A DNA stretch of 64,000 nt from Ficedula albicollis. Taxonomy: Eukaryota > Chordata > Aves > Passeriformes > Muscicapidae. Location: assembly GCF_000247815.1 (NCBI RefSeq), contig NC_021674.1:31463453-31527452 (forward strand), given 5' to 3'. Within the stretch, counting starts at the first letter, position 1; the number at the start of each line of letters is the position of its first letter. The position numbers and the translations under genes were made by a program. This document shows positions 25,451 to 37,322 of the stretch, one piece after another. A model generated the notes under the pieces. The model worked only from the letters and a program-made list of their open reading frames with translations. It ran no database searches and was not told where the DNA came from.

Positions 25451-28400
25451 TATATCTAAAGCCCAGTGCGAGAGGGACTGATCTCAGATCAGTATTCTCT
25501 GGGTACAGTGTGGCTATGAGCACTACCTCAGGCACTGTTTTATGGTAGCTTGGCACCTCCTGTGGCCCTGCAGAGAGGGAAACCACTTCAGGGACTTATT
25601 CTCAGTGGAAATTTCATGTGTTCAAAGAAGCTCTCAGGGATGGTGACTTGGTGTGGTCTATTTGCACATGGTACAGGACCAGAATTAGACCTACACCTAT
25701 CTCATGGCAGCTGGCGTGACAGAGAGAGGCAGAGCTAGCCAGGAGGGTCCCAGAGTCATTTGGTACCTGGTGAATGTGAGTCATGAACTAGTTGAAGTGG
25801 GGGATGGAGGACCACAGAATGTACCCAAGGCACAGCCCTGCTGGACTGCACGCTGCTTCCCATTGGGATCCTGCCAAGCACGGCCCTGCCTGATTTTGGA
25901 CATCCAATAAAACAAAAGAGAAAAGGGCTTTATTTCCAGAAAAAAAAAAAAACCCCACAAAGAAATTGAATAAATGCTATTTAAGTCCTCTGTGTCCCTT
26001 TCATGAGTTTAATACAGAAGACAGGTCCATCTCAAAGTCCCAACACACCACAGGGAGCCTCTGAGAACACCTCTGCAGGAGATTTCTGTCTGATGTACCC
26101 TGTCCACAAAGCCCTCTGAAGCACTCCCTACAAGGGCCAAGGCAAACCAGCAGCTCCAGCCACTGAGAAAGCAGGTGGGTTTTCTAGGAAAAAGGTAGTC
26201 CATGTTTCTCTTACTCATTAAAAGTCTTTGGCTTTCCTGAAGATAGGCTTCTAGATTTAGACAAAGAGTAAAACATCGCCTAGTGTGCTGCAGAAATGCT
26301 TCAGGTCCGTGGGAAAGCAGAAACCGGTTATCAGGAATGGGATTGCTCTGTGGACCCAGCCTTCCTCTGCCCAAGGGCATCAAGGGCATGCTTGTGCACT
26401 GCAAACATGAGCCGTGGTTGGGTAAGCCCAAAACCTTAGGGTTCCCAAGCTTCCTTGTCTGATTATGGCCTGACGTTCATTTAGAGGTTGGTTCAAGGAG
26501 GAGGGGGTGGGGTGTAGGAGTTCTAAGGAGGCTCAGTCTTCTTGGAACACTGGGGAACCTCAGGCAAGCCAGGCAATGGATGAGGGCTGTCTGTGAGGAG
26601 CCCGTCAACGCAGAGCATGACTTCTTCCATGAGCACCACCCTCCTCTCTAGAGCAGGATTATACACTGCAAGAACATATCTCTCTACACCCTCACAAGGG
26701 CTGTGAAGTTTATTAGCTCATTATTATTTTTCATGAGGAATTTGCAAACATGGGGTGAAGATGAAGCCTTAGTTCCAATAAACTCTGCATCAGCTGTACA
26801 AACCTGTCCCAGAGAACAGATAGACACAATGGAGCAAGGACATAAATCACACCTGGGGAATGAGGGAGGGAGGGAGGGGGTAAATCAGGAAGGTCAGAAT
26901 AGTTGGATGACAAAGGAGGCAGCACGGTGGACTCAAAGGCAGAATTTGTCTGATGGTGCATAACTCACATGTGATCTGTCCCTATGAATGACAGTCCAGC
27001 TTCACCTCTGCTTTCTTCTCCTTTATTCACCTCTCACCCACTGAAAGTGAAACTCAGATCACACTAAGGTCAAGGCAAAAGAGAAAGTGGGACTTGGCTG
27101 TTTAGGGCTTACCATGCTCACATCTATGTCAAGGTCCTAAGAGAGTGTCCAATGTCTCAATGCTTAAGAGAACATCTGCCTATGTAAGCAAACACAAACT
27201 GAAGAAATTGGTCTGGCAAGCTGAGAGATGCTTAAAAAAGCCCCAAGGGCAGTTCTGGAGCAGGAATGCTCAGGACAAGCCATTGAGAGTTGACCAGTCA
27301 TTAGGAAGGCTGCAGAGCCCTGATGTCCACAGGACAGAGAGGAGATATCAGATCTCCCGCTCATCAGTGTGCTAAGGGGGCACAACCCCTTAAAGTCAGC
27401 CCTGAAGTTAGGGGGCCACAGAAGTCTGTGGAATGGCATTGCTACCACACCACAGTATCCTCAGGTGGTGCTCACCAGTGCAGCTTCATTCCTAAATTAG
27501 GTGCTGATCTGTCCCAAAATGATTTTTTTTTTTTGGCTGCTTCAGTGTTGTGAACTTTTACCACAAGCAGAACTCTACCCTGCTGTTTCGATAAGAGACA
27601 GAGGATGTTTCGCAAAACCTTGTGGCAGGACATGCAAGGCTGGCCAGAGGGCTGTCAGATTTGCAAAACTGGGTGAAATGTTGCAAACAGGCAGACTGGC
27701 GCCATTGGAGAGCAATTCCGAAAAACGGACTCCCGGACGCTTCCCGCTTTCTACCAGGCACCCAAACACCTCCAGATACGCTTTTAGCAACTGCTTCTGC
27801 ATCCCAAATACTGTCTAGCCTCCAGGGCCGTGAAGCACTGCCCCAGCACCTATGAAAGGACAGAAATAATGAATACGGAAAGTTTATTGAGAGTAAAAGA
27901 AGCCAGAGGTTTGAGTATAAGTATTAAAAAAGTACTGGCTTTGCACTCCATAGTTCTGCAGGGAACTTGCCATCCCGCAATGCCAAAGACTGGAAATGCC
28001 ACCAATATATCCCTCTTAGGGGCCACCCAAAATGTCTGAGTAGATGGCCATGCCATTGTGTGATTCCCTAAAATAAAATTACTGTAATTGTGGTTGGGCT
28101 TTAGCTATCCAGGATCCACATGAAAGAACATAAAAGCCACAGAATAACTTAGCTACATTGTCTCCTGGGGCTTTGCCAGGGCTATTTCTGAGATGATGAA
28201 ATCTCTATCTCTGGAGAACTTATGCTCAATTTCAGGTTCCCAGTTATCTGATTTATTTTGCCTGGAAAACGGCTCTATCACCTTGAATTCACTGGTGTTT
28301 GTTCTTCTGCAGTCGAATCCTATCGTGGAAATGTAATTAAGGATAAGCTGTTCTCTGGCACCAGCCTAGCCCGGGAGGCCCAAGTCCCACCCCAAACCCA

Positions 28401-29842
28401 GCGCAGTCTAAAGAAGAGGCAGCCTGTTTGAGGACATTGCATAGGAGTGCATGGCCATCCTGCTGAGTCACCCTGATAGAAGGAACCTCTGCCACCCGAA
28501 GGTGTGCTCTTATTTTTGCTTGGTGCTTCACAACGTGCAAAAGCCAAGCCAGCTAGCCCAAGTACAGAAAGGAGAGGCAGGGAAGATCTGCAGTTTGTGG
28601 TATGAGCAGCACAAGTGGATGGCTGCGCCCCTAAAACTGTTCCAAAGTCTTTTCCTACCTGCCACTGTGTGGCTGGTGCCCTTGATTGCTTTTCGAATAA
28701 ACAGAGCTGCAGTGGCAGCAGAACAAGTTAGAATTATTTCTTACAAACACAATCTGCACATTAGGAAGCGTGTCTCGTGCTGAGAGACCCAGAAATGAGG
28801 ATAAACATTGCATCTTGTGAGGGGTCTCGTGAAATCCCTACATTAGGGATGAAAATCAGGAAACAGAGGTCTCTATGTGAGGCATTCAAGAAATTTCAGT
28901 CTTCCCTTCCCCTAGAGAATGCAAGCAACCATGGGAGAGAGCCCATTCCCAAGAGTAACAAAATTACTCAGAGCCCTAAACATTTTTTCAGAAGTGGATT
29001 GTTCAGGGACCTTTCAGCAAGAGAAGTTTCTAAAGCTGCTCAGCTTTTGAAGATAACTCTTGGGTCCTTAATGATTTAAACATATTAAGTGTCAGAACAC
29101 GTTGATGCCCATTATTCAAATCTGCGGAAGTTCCCACTCCCACATCCATGTTCCCCGCTTCCATTCCTTCACAAAGTAACGCTGTCACTGTGGTCCCACC
29201 AGGCATCTGCAGCAGCCTCTTTGCCCTGCTCTTTGTGTATCATTCCTAAGATATTAGAGCAAAGTCGGCCAGTGAGCAGAGTCTGAGTTACTAGATTCAG
29301 TCAGCAAATACAGTAGCAGTGTAAACAGCAGGCACGTCCAGAAACTCCAGTGCCATTTCCTCTGTCTCCAAGGCTCATGCCTCTCTTCAGTCCTGGATTT
29401 TTTAATAGTTTCAAGGCTGATGCCAGTCCTGCATTACTCCAGCAGAGCAGGCACAACCCCTTGCAGTAACCTAAGAGTTTTGGTGACTGCGGAAGAAATT
29501 GACTCCTTTCATCATCTGCCTGTATTGGTAATAAAGCCTTCTCAAGCTCTTCCTCTGATATATACCCAGTGGTTAGAGGAAGAAGTAAAGAGGGGCACCA
29601 AATGCCCTACCCCACACAGAGCACATTTGCATCTTCCACGATTTTTTTTAGCTGTGATAGTCCCCAGTTAGCAAATCCTCAAGGTGCTGCTCAGGCAAGC
29701 TTGAGCAGGACAGTCCATGTCCCAAAAGAAGCTGTTAGAGTCTCCAAGTCATTCAAAGACCTGATCATATGCTCCTCTACTTTTCTCTTTTTTCTTTGTC
29801 TCTTCAGTTGTGTTATCATTCCTTGTTATTTGGGTAGCACGT
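25451..29842. other. unique non-coding DNA
   Basis: No gene or repeat family recognised. Low-complexity points are an A-run near 25940-25955, GGGA repeats at about 26866-26880 and a T-run near 27523-27534. A CpG cluster at about 27690-27750 stands out from the CpG-poor surroundings. I considered a retroviral LTR for 27490-28050 but could not find consistent LTR landmarks. Confidence 0.5.
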
Positions 29843-30010
29843 GGTTTTTTTTGTGCAGGGATTTAAATATCTCATACTGTCTATCCCTGGTAAAGTCATC
29901 TGGTTTATGAAACCTCCTTGGAAAAATGTTTTTTTTGTGCAGGGGTTTAAATATCTCATACTGTCTATCCCTGGTAAAGTCATCTGGTTTATGAAACCTC
30001 CTTGGAAAAA
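29843..30010. repeat. 84-bp tandem duplication, 2 copies
   Basis: The word GTGCAGGG starts at 29853 and again at 29937, giving a period of 84. Both copies contain TCTCATACTGTCTATCCCTG and end in CTCCTTGGAAAAA. Only one or two differences are visible (CAGGGATTT against CAGGGGTTT). The unit is divisible by three and helps create a 207-codon minus-strand frame (29826-30449) that I do not regard as a gene. Confidence 0.93.
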
Positions 30011-31809
30011 CCTTCTGACACGTTTCAGCATGGACCCCACTCACCCACCAGAGACACCTGTTGGTATTATGACCTGACTCACTGTTCCAGGCAGAGAAGG
30101 GTAAGGGGACAGCACCCCCCACCCCCTGTCCAGGAATTACACACGCACACAGGCAGGCAAGAAGGTAATGCAGCTGCACAGCTTTGGCCACTGCTGCCAG
30201 GGCATCCTTTTCTGCTTTCATCTCCCCTGTGCAGTCACAGGTAAATATGTCACAGGCAGCAGAGGAAGGACCTTGATAGTGCTCCTCTGTCTGGGTGGGT
30301 TTCCTGCCTGCAGAAGCCCTGCTGTAATTCAGCAATTTCAACTTTTCCAGAAAGCTGGTTTCCAGACACCCATACCGATGAGAAAGACTTGACAATGTGA
30401 AATGTAGTGGCTTGCAAACTGAAAGGCCAATAAATCCTCCTGCCCCCATTGTCAGTGATCGTGCTGTTTAAGGCAAACCTCCAGGAGTCTGACCCAGGGA
30501 CATGGGGACAGCTGAGGCTGGTGATACCACAAGTGGCACTCAGGCATTGTGCCTTTCTGCACAGAGGTGAACTGTGCTGGCAAATAGGGAGGCAATGTGT
30601 AACCTGCTGTGCTAATTATATATATGCCTGTAACCAGGGAAGGGCCTGTGTACGTGCCAGCGCCTGGAAGAGGCTGGAAAGACAGGCATGATAGGAAAAA
30701 CTGCTATCCTTCCTTTTCCTCCTCTTCTCCATTCAAGGAACTTACACAGAACATAATTGAGGGTGGTATTTATTTATTTCTTTGAATGAAAAAAAAAAAA
30801 AGTGCTTGTGATTTGGGAGGAGAGTTGCCAGAAGAGGAGCTGGAGCCTTTCCAATACCTCACAGTCTAGTAGTTAAGCATTGCCTGAATTGGGCACCGGG
30901 GAATCTTGAGTCCTGCTTTCTTCCACTCACTGTTTTATAACTCTTGGCATTTAAAAAGGCACCTTGTAAACATTTAATTCATTGTTCTTTGATATATAAT
31001 TGAATTATTTGCTGGCTTGCCTTGTTAGAGGGAGGAAAGCACCCTGCAAGGGGAAGTTTTCTCTCTCCCCAGCCCTTCCTCGCCTGCTGGGGTGCAATGG
31101 CACCAGCAGCTTGATGCCTTCCGCTTCCCTCCAGCTGCTTTCCGGCTGCCTCTGAAGGAAGGGAGGTCACCTTGGCAAAAGAAGGTCTCTCTCTGTTGCC
31201 AGATCTTCCCTCACTTTTGTGGCACCTGCTTCGTGCTCCTGCATCAGGGGTGCTCGGCTGGCTGCTGTGTCAGCCCAAGCCCCAGCCTTGAGCAAGCCAA
31301 GCCAAGCCCTTCCCCATGGCTGGTTCCTGTGGAGTGTGGGTCCCTGATGAGAAGTGCGGCCCCTGGTCTCAGTGGGGGTGCCCTGACGTTCACCCAGCTA
31401 TTCAGCACATCCCTGCTGTGCATGAGGAAGGTGTAAGCACAAAGCAGTCTCCAGCAGGCTGCCTCCCTGCTTAAGTCAATGTGATTTTTTTTTTAAAAGT
31501 GTTTTCCTGTCATTATTACTTACATTTAACACACAGGCCAAGGCTTGTTTGACACTGTGGCAGAAGCCCTGCCTCTCTGTTACACCTCATGGACAAATTA
31601 GTGGAGATCTTTGCTGCATTCCAATAAAGGACTGAAACAACAAATCTGCTGGTTAATCATTTATTGCTGTGTGAACCTGCTGAATAGCAAATATGCTAGA
31701 AAGGGGAAAGGAAAGGGCATAGCAAGAGATTAACTGAGGACAGTCAAAAGTCAAGCAGAAAGGAGCGGGGATGAGACTGGGAAAGGTCAGGTGGCAAACA
31801 GGAAGGTTA
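30011..31809. other. unique non-coding DNA
   Basis: No gene or repeat family recognised. A-rich tract at 30788-30801 and T-rich tract at 31484-31495. The 31030-31400 stretch is GC-richer and encodes only chance frames. Confidence 0.55.
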
Positions 31810-32435
31810 CTGCAGTGTAAACTGCCTCTCAGCTGCACAAGGGCCAGATGCACTATGCTGCTGCCAGTTCAGCCCTCTCTGCTCCATGATCACAGGTAGT
31901 GAGGGCTGAATGACTAGCTACTGCCTCCAGCTGAATTGGCAGCCTAGGAGAGATATTTAGATTCACTAAGTTTCTTTTGCCTTTCCAAGACTCAGGTCCC
32001 CAGTGTTCACAAAGTGTGTGCTTCTCCCAAGACGAGACTTGTCACCCTTCCAGCCTTTAAAAATATACTTCTCTGTGTGAAATGATGTTCTCACCAAAGG
32101 CTCTGACTGACAAAACCACCAGCTGCAGTGTAAACTGCCTCTCAGCTGCACAGGGGCCAGATGCACTATGCTGCTGCCAGTTCAGCCCTCTCTGCTCCAT
32201 GATCACAGGTAGTGAGGGCTGAATGACTAGCTACTGCCTCCAGCTGAATTGGCAGCCTAGGAGAGATATTTAGATTCACTAAGTTTCTTTTGCCTTTCCA
32301 AGACTCAGGTCCCCAGTGTTCACAAAGTGTGTGCTTCTCCCAAGACGAGACTTGTCACCCTTCCAGCCTTTAAAAATATACTTCTCTGTGTGAAATGATG
32401 TTCTCACCAAAGGCTCTGACTGACAAAACCACCAG
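31810..32435. repeat. 313-bp tandem duplication, 2 nearly identical copies
   Basis: CTGCAGTGTAAACTGCC starts at 31810 and again at 32123, giving a period of 313. The copies run 31810-32122 and 32123-32435. Comparing them by eye I find one difference (GCACAAGGGCC against GCACAGGGGCC). This is the longest duplication in the window and among the least diverged. The unit contains no recognised transposon or exon. The junction shows little microhomology. It may be a recent true duplication, a copy-number polymorphism, or an assembly artefact. Confidence 0.95.
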
Positions 32436-35400
32436 CACTGGGGTTCTCGAGTCAGAAAGCTGGGTGTCCAGGAGTGGACTGCTCTTATGGACTCCAACGT
32501 GGCAGGGCTGGTGGGACAGAGCACAGCTGTGTCTGTTATGATTGTAAGCAGATCTTGAGCAGAGCAAATGTCCCTCCCCTACACACCATTGGGGTATTCA
32601 CTTTAGCCCTCCAAATCCTAGTAGACTAGTGAGCTGGAATAGTGAATACAGCCATTGTCTCCCAGGCCTTGTCTGCTCCTGACCACCCCAGTCAGAAGGC
32701 AGCTAGTTAGGAAAATAGGCATGACCACATGATCATTGGCAGAATTTACAGTGTGTTTTTACTGGCCAGTGGGTGATGGGATGCTTAGCCCCATGGCAAG
32801 CAGCAATTCCATGCAGACTGGGACAGGGTCTACCCTCACACTAAGCACACATCCAGTAGGAAAGCTTACAGGAACAGCACCCCAAAGCCAAGGAAAAGGC
32901 TCCATTTAGACTCCTATTGACATAGCAACAGTATGACACTGCCAGCATGCCCAGAGCATGATGGCAGTACCATGGGATATCTGCCCAGGCAGTGGGGTGT
33001 TTGTTTTGAGAGAAGCACAATACTGGGTGAATGCCACAGTTCAGAGAAACGAGTACTTTGGCCAACATAAACAAAGCAGTTATTGATATATTTGCACAGC
33101 CAAGGCTCCTGACTTGAATTGTCATCATCCATTGGACTCAATTGCCTTTTCTTTGCTCTCCTCCTCAAGTCACAGTGTAGAACCTGACACAGGAGCAGCT
33201 CTGAGAAGTCTGGTTGATCATCATACGGCTTCATCCATGTTGACATGGAAGACTCTGAAAAAACCCATGGTGCCAGCATGCTCAAGTCTGGTGCCTCCAG
33301 CAGCCACACTTCTGCTCTGTGAAGAGCTGTGAGAATCACCAGCCACAGCCCTTGCTCCAGCCACACTCAGATATCCCCACGAGCTTTGGCTTCTTAAGTC
33401 ATTGATCATAAGTAGTGGAAAGGCTGAGGTGAGTCAGGGTGTCTGGAAGGAATAAGAGGTGAAGGAGAAGCCTGTCCCCCATAGCTATGAGTCTCCCAGA
33501 AGTCATGCCCTTCTCCTGGGGTGAGGGGCAGGGAGCAGTTTTGAGCACCTTCACCAGGGAGAAGAAGGCTCCCTGTCCTGTTTTCAGCAGGTAAGTTAGG
33601 AAGGACAACAGGTACCCATTGACCAGCTCTCAGAGAGCTCAGCAGGCGAGTCCTGCAAAGGCAAGGAATAGTTTTTTACTTTTACTGTTTTTTAAAATAG
33701 TAAGAGGTGAAAGAATAAAATAAGCTAGTGCCTATTTGGTGGCCCCAGCAGGATTATACAGGATTATATTATATTATGCACAGTGTGCATAACAAAAACA
33801 AACATGTCTACCAGAAACTCTCCTGTATTTGCCTGCACACAAACACAAATTGCATGACAAAGTATTTTTGCAGTCAGTGTTCTCATTAAAAGCAATTAAA
33901 ATCAGAAGGAACGTTTTGCCAAAGCTGAAGATCTCTATCAATTTGATTTGGGCAATTTGCCTTGCAGCAGCTAAGTATCAGCTGAAAATGAAGGCATTGA
34001 TCAAAGGGGGAACCTCCCTTTTCCTGTTTAAGGCTGCAGTAGGGTGGGGACATCAGTGTGGGGAGAAGTGGGAACAGGTGGCTGAAGAGAAAAAGGGAGG
34101 GAGAATGAGAGGAATGGAAGCAGCATTACAGGCCAGTGGTCATATGTTTTGATGCCTAACAGAAATAAAATGTTCTGGCGTTTCAGTTTTTCCAGGAAGC
34201 CAGCAGCAGGGGAAAGGAGGCATCAGCGTGGCGCAGAAGCTGAGGCTCCTCACCACTGAGGCAGCAGCTGTGGGAAACAGAGCACAGCATCCTGCCAGGA
34301 GGGGACTTGCCCCCAGCATGGACAGACCATCTCTGGATGGGTTTGAGGACCAATCCCATGGTTTTCTTTGCATAAGGCATGTGAGAGAGCCCTAAATGTG
34401 CCAAGGAAGTCTTCCCTTGCCCAGCAAGCCATAGGTGGGCAAACCTGGGCTTGTCAGAAAACAAGGCTGCCATCAGGATGCCAAATGAGAGCCAATTCCC
34501 TCCCAAGCCAAACAGTGAATGGGAGTGGGATGTCACATACTGAGAGAGGATGACAAGGAAGCAACCACACATGTGTGAGACAGTAGGGAAGTATTGCCCC
34601 CAAAATACTGACATTAACTCCCACCTGAAATATTTTTGCACAGACAGAGCCAAAGAGAGAGTCTTTTACAAATCGTACAAGAAATGCAGGAGTAATTAAT
34701 ATTAGAATAATAAAAAGGTGAATTCTACCTCTTGGTAGAGCAGGACATTCCCCTGTGTCAGCTCAGAGCAGAGGGCTGTGTGTCACACAGACAATGAACA
34801 GGCCTTCAGCTCCACTGCTCAACAGGGGGAATCTTGGCCATCCCATTCTTCAGAGCTGGCAGCTGAGCCACAGAAAATGTGAAAATCTTTTCCTCAGGGA
34901 CTTTCTAGGAACTGACTTCAGGAGGATTCCTGTTGCTGAAAAGGACAGGCATCAAAGCATTACATATCCTGTGGGAGGAAAAGGGGAATTCTTTCACAGA
35001 CATCATCTCTTCCTTATGTAATTAAAAAAGTCAATGGGAAACAAATCCAGACATGCATATATATCTTCAGCTTCCTGGTAAGCGTTTCACTGCACTAATT
35101 CCCCTGGCCTTCTTCCAGTTTTTTTGAATAGAGAGATCCCAGATACAGTGGCTCCCCTTAAGGACTTGGGCACCTGGGGACATGTAGTCTGAGAACCTGT
35201 TGACCCCCAAGTTGACTGACTGAGCTGACACATGCATCTTCATCTAATATTTTCCCTGAAGACTCGGCTCTTGATGTAGCATTTTCCATAAAGGGTAACA
35301 CTGCAGTAATTCTGTTAAGGAGCAGTGCTGTGAAACTGCCTGCTGATCCCTTCCCAGCCTCATCTCTGGGAGATGTCTGAGGGGGTAAGATGGGAAGGGC

Positions 35401-35584
35401 TCTGTCAGCCCAGCTGCATTAATTTTAGACATCAGCAGGACACAGGTCTCCTGTGAGCCTGCTGCACAAGGGTGATGTGCACTGCATGAGGCTGCCAGGC
35501 TGTCAGGGCTTGGGAAGGGGCCACAGACAGCATTGAAATGGCAGCCTCTGTGCCTCTGCCTTCCCCAGAAAGCTCTCCAGTTTG
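32436..35584. other. unique non-coding DNA
   Basis: No gene recognised. A small inverted repeat lies at 33774-33792 (arms TTATGCAC and GTGCATAA, 3-bp spacer) next to ATTATA-rich DNA. Open frames reach about 156 codons (34183-34653, minus) but show no domain. Confidence 0.55.
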
Positions 35585-35806
35585 GGTCACACACTGGAAG
35601 GAGTTTCCCAGAGAGGTGGTGGATGCCCCATCCTTGGAAACATTCAAGGTCAGGTTGAACGGGGCTCTGAGCAGCCTGATCTAATTAAGGATGTCCCTGC
35701 TTGTTGCAGTGGGGTTGGACTAGACGGCCTTCAAATGTCCCTTCCAACCCAAACCATTCTATGATTGGCCTTCAAATGTCCCTTCCATCCCAAACCATTC
35801 TATGAT
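35585..35806 (+). mobile_element. CR1 LINE 3' end, plus orientation, 5' truncated
   Basis: The block starts at about CACACTGGAAGGAGTTTCCC and runs through the CR1 3' region, with GGTGGTGGATGCCCCATCC, TTCAAGGTCAGGTTGAACGG and GGGGTTGGACTAGACGGCC. It ends in CCATTCTATGATT, the characteristic 3' end. Only about 180 bp of the element is present, so it was 5' truncated at insertion. The last 41 bp (35726-35766) are repeated at 35767-35806. The following GATTCTGTTATTC looks like a decayed ATTCTATG-type tail. It is far too short to encode anything. Confidence 0.93.
35726..35806. repeat. 41-bp tandem duplication of the CR1 3' end
   Basis: GGCCTTCAAATGTCCC occurs at 35726 (as CGGCCT) and again at 35767. 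The copies differ at one visible position (CCAACCC against CCATCCC). The duplicated unit is the terminal segment of the CR1, so the event is younger than the insertion or happened during it. Confidence 0.9.
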
Positions 35807-35820
35807 TCCCTGATTCTGTT

Positions 35821-35876
35821 ATTCTTTTCAGGGTCTGGGAGAGGAAATATTCTTTTCATGGTCTGGAAGAGGAAAT
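35821..35876. repeat. 28-bp tandem duplication, 2 copies
   Basis: ATTCTTTTCAGGGTCTGG at 35821 is repeated at 35849 as ATTCTTTTCATGGTCTGG. Both copies end GAGGAAAT. It lies 14 bp beyond the CR1 tail duplication. Confidence 0.9.
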
Positions 35877-37276
35877 AAACTCAACCAAGGTCTCCCTAAT
35901 TAAACCCTATGGCCCCACTGCCAGTGCTCCCCTGCTCAAGGATGCTACAACCTACTCTGACTTCTTATGTGTGAGAGAGCCCCAGCCCCATAAAACAGAC
36001 CACACCCTCAGATCACTCTTTTTGCTCTTCTCAGAGCCAGATACGTTTGCAGAGACAAGAACCACCAGGTTAGGAAGAGCAAGAGTTAGACTTTTTTGTA
36101 TAATCCTACTTTTCCTGCCCCCAGTCCAAACACTATGAGCTTTACATGGAAAAGATGCTCAACTTTTACCTCACAGGTTTCCTGTCCACACAAAACAAAC
36201 TGTAAAATGCAATCCACACAAACACATCATTCCCTCTTGTTTTATCTGTGTTTATTAACCACCCTCTACCCAATCTATGCCCTGAACATACTATTTGTTT
36301 CCTGCTGTGGTACTTTTCCCATTGTTCCTGCTCCTTCACAAACATTAATGAGATTAAGGCTAACGTGATGAGATTAAACTTCCAAGGTCTGGATCATCCA
36401 CCAGGTTCGTGCTCAACCTGGGTTCCCACTGTGTCCCCTGGGGTCCCTATGGTGGGCAACTGACTATCAAATATCACCTCTGTATGTAGTGGGCAGAGTT
36501 AGAAACCCCTCAGTCAGTGACACTAATCACCTTGCTGGATGCAGATAGAGTTTCCCTTTTCAGCCTATTATGGGACTTTGGAAAAATACCACAAAAAAGG
36601 AAAGATTATTTCAGGGCAGAGAAATGTCATTTTCTAAAACTGATTCTCAGAAACCAATGAATCATTTTAACAAAAACTGTTTCTCAATCAACTCATTCAT
36701 TAATTAATCATGCTGAAGTAAGATTTTTCCAGAGTGGAAAATTTTAAGTAAAAAAAAATGACTGGCAATATTATAAGCAACTGCAAGAAATAAAATACAA
36801 AATCCAGAATCAGATGAAGTGCTGCCCAACTTTACCTGTCACTGCCCCTAATAGGCAGATGGCCTTCCCACAACCTCTCCTCTCAAGTTTAACAATGTGG
36901 TCATGTGAGTACCAACTTAGTGGGACTTCTACCTTAATAAAGACTAAGAAAAATATTCAACATGGACTTGTAATGTTATGTGATAAAATCACATAGTAAG
37001 AAATGAGAAAGTGCGACAGCACAGAACGTTGTATCTCACAAGGACTGTACTTCCTTGTCAGTCAGGAAGCCCAGGTAGTTTACAGGGCACAGGAGATCAG
37101 GAAGTCCATCAAGATGTTCCTGGCACAGATTAGTCACAGGACTATTTATCCAAGGGTCAGTCACATGTGTGGAAAGAAGAAAAAAAAAAAGGTAGCTGTT
37201 AACAATCTGTGGGGCTGTGAGCATAATTGATGTGCTCTGTAACGCTCTGTGGATCTCATTGCACACACACCCGTGC

Positions 37277-37322
37277 CTGTTCACACTGCACACCCTTCAT
37301 GTTCACACTGCACACCCTTCGT
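37277..37322. repeat. 23-bp tandem duplication, 2 copies
   Basis: The unit TGTTCACACTGCACACCC followed by TTC and one more pair is present twice in a row, with a final-base difference (TTCATG against TTCGTG). Confidence 0.9.

Noticed and set aside
27490..28050. Possible retroviral LTR
   Set aside because: There is a CpG-bearing stretch and an AATAAA on the minus strand (27883-27888), but the order of candidate landmarks is inconsistent with an LTR on either strand, and no primer-binding site or terminal repeat was found.
29826..30449. 207-codon minus-strand open frame
   Set aside because: It spans the 84-bp duplication and otherwise has no recognisable domain; opposite-strand frames overlap it. 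Probably chance.
33774..33792. Inverted repeat TTATGCAC/GTGCATAA as an operator-like site
   Set aside because: The arms are only 8 bp in AT-rich DNA; this is expected by chance in a window of this size.
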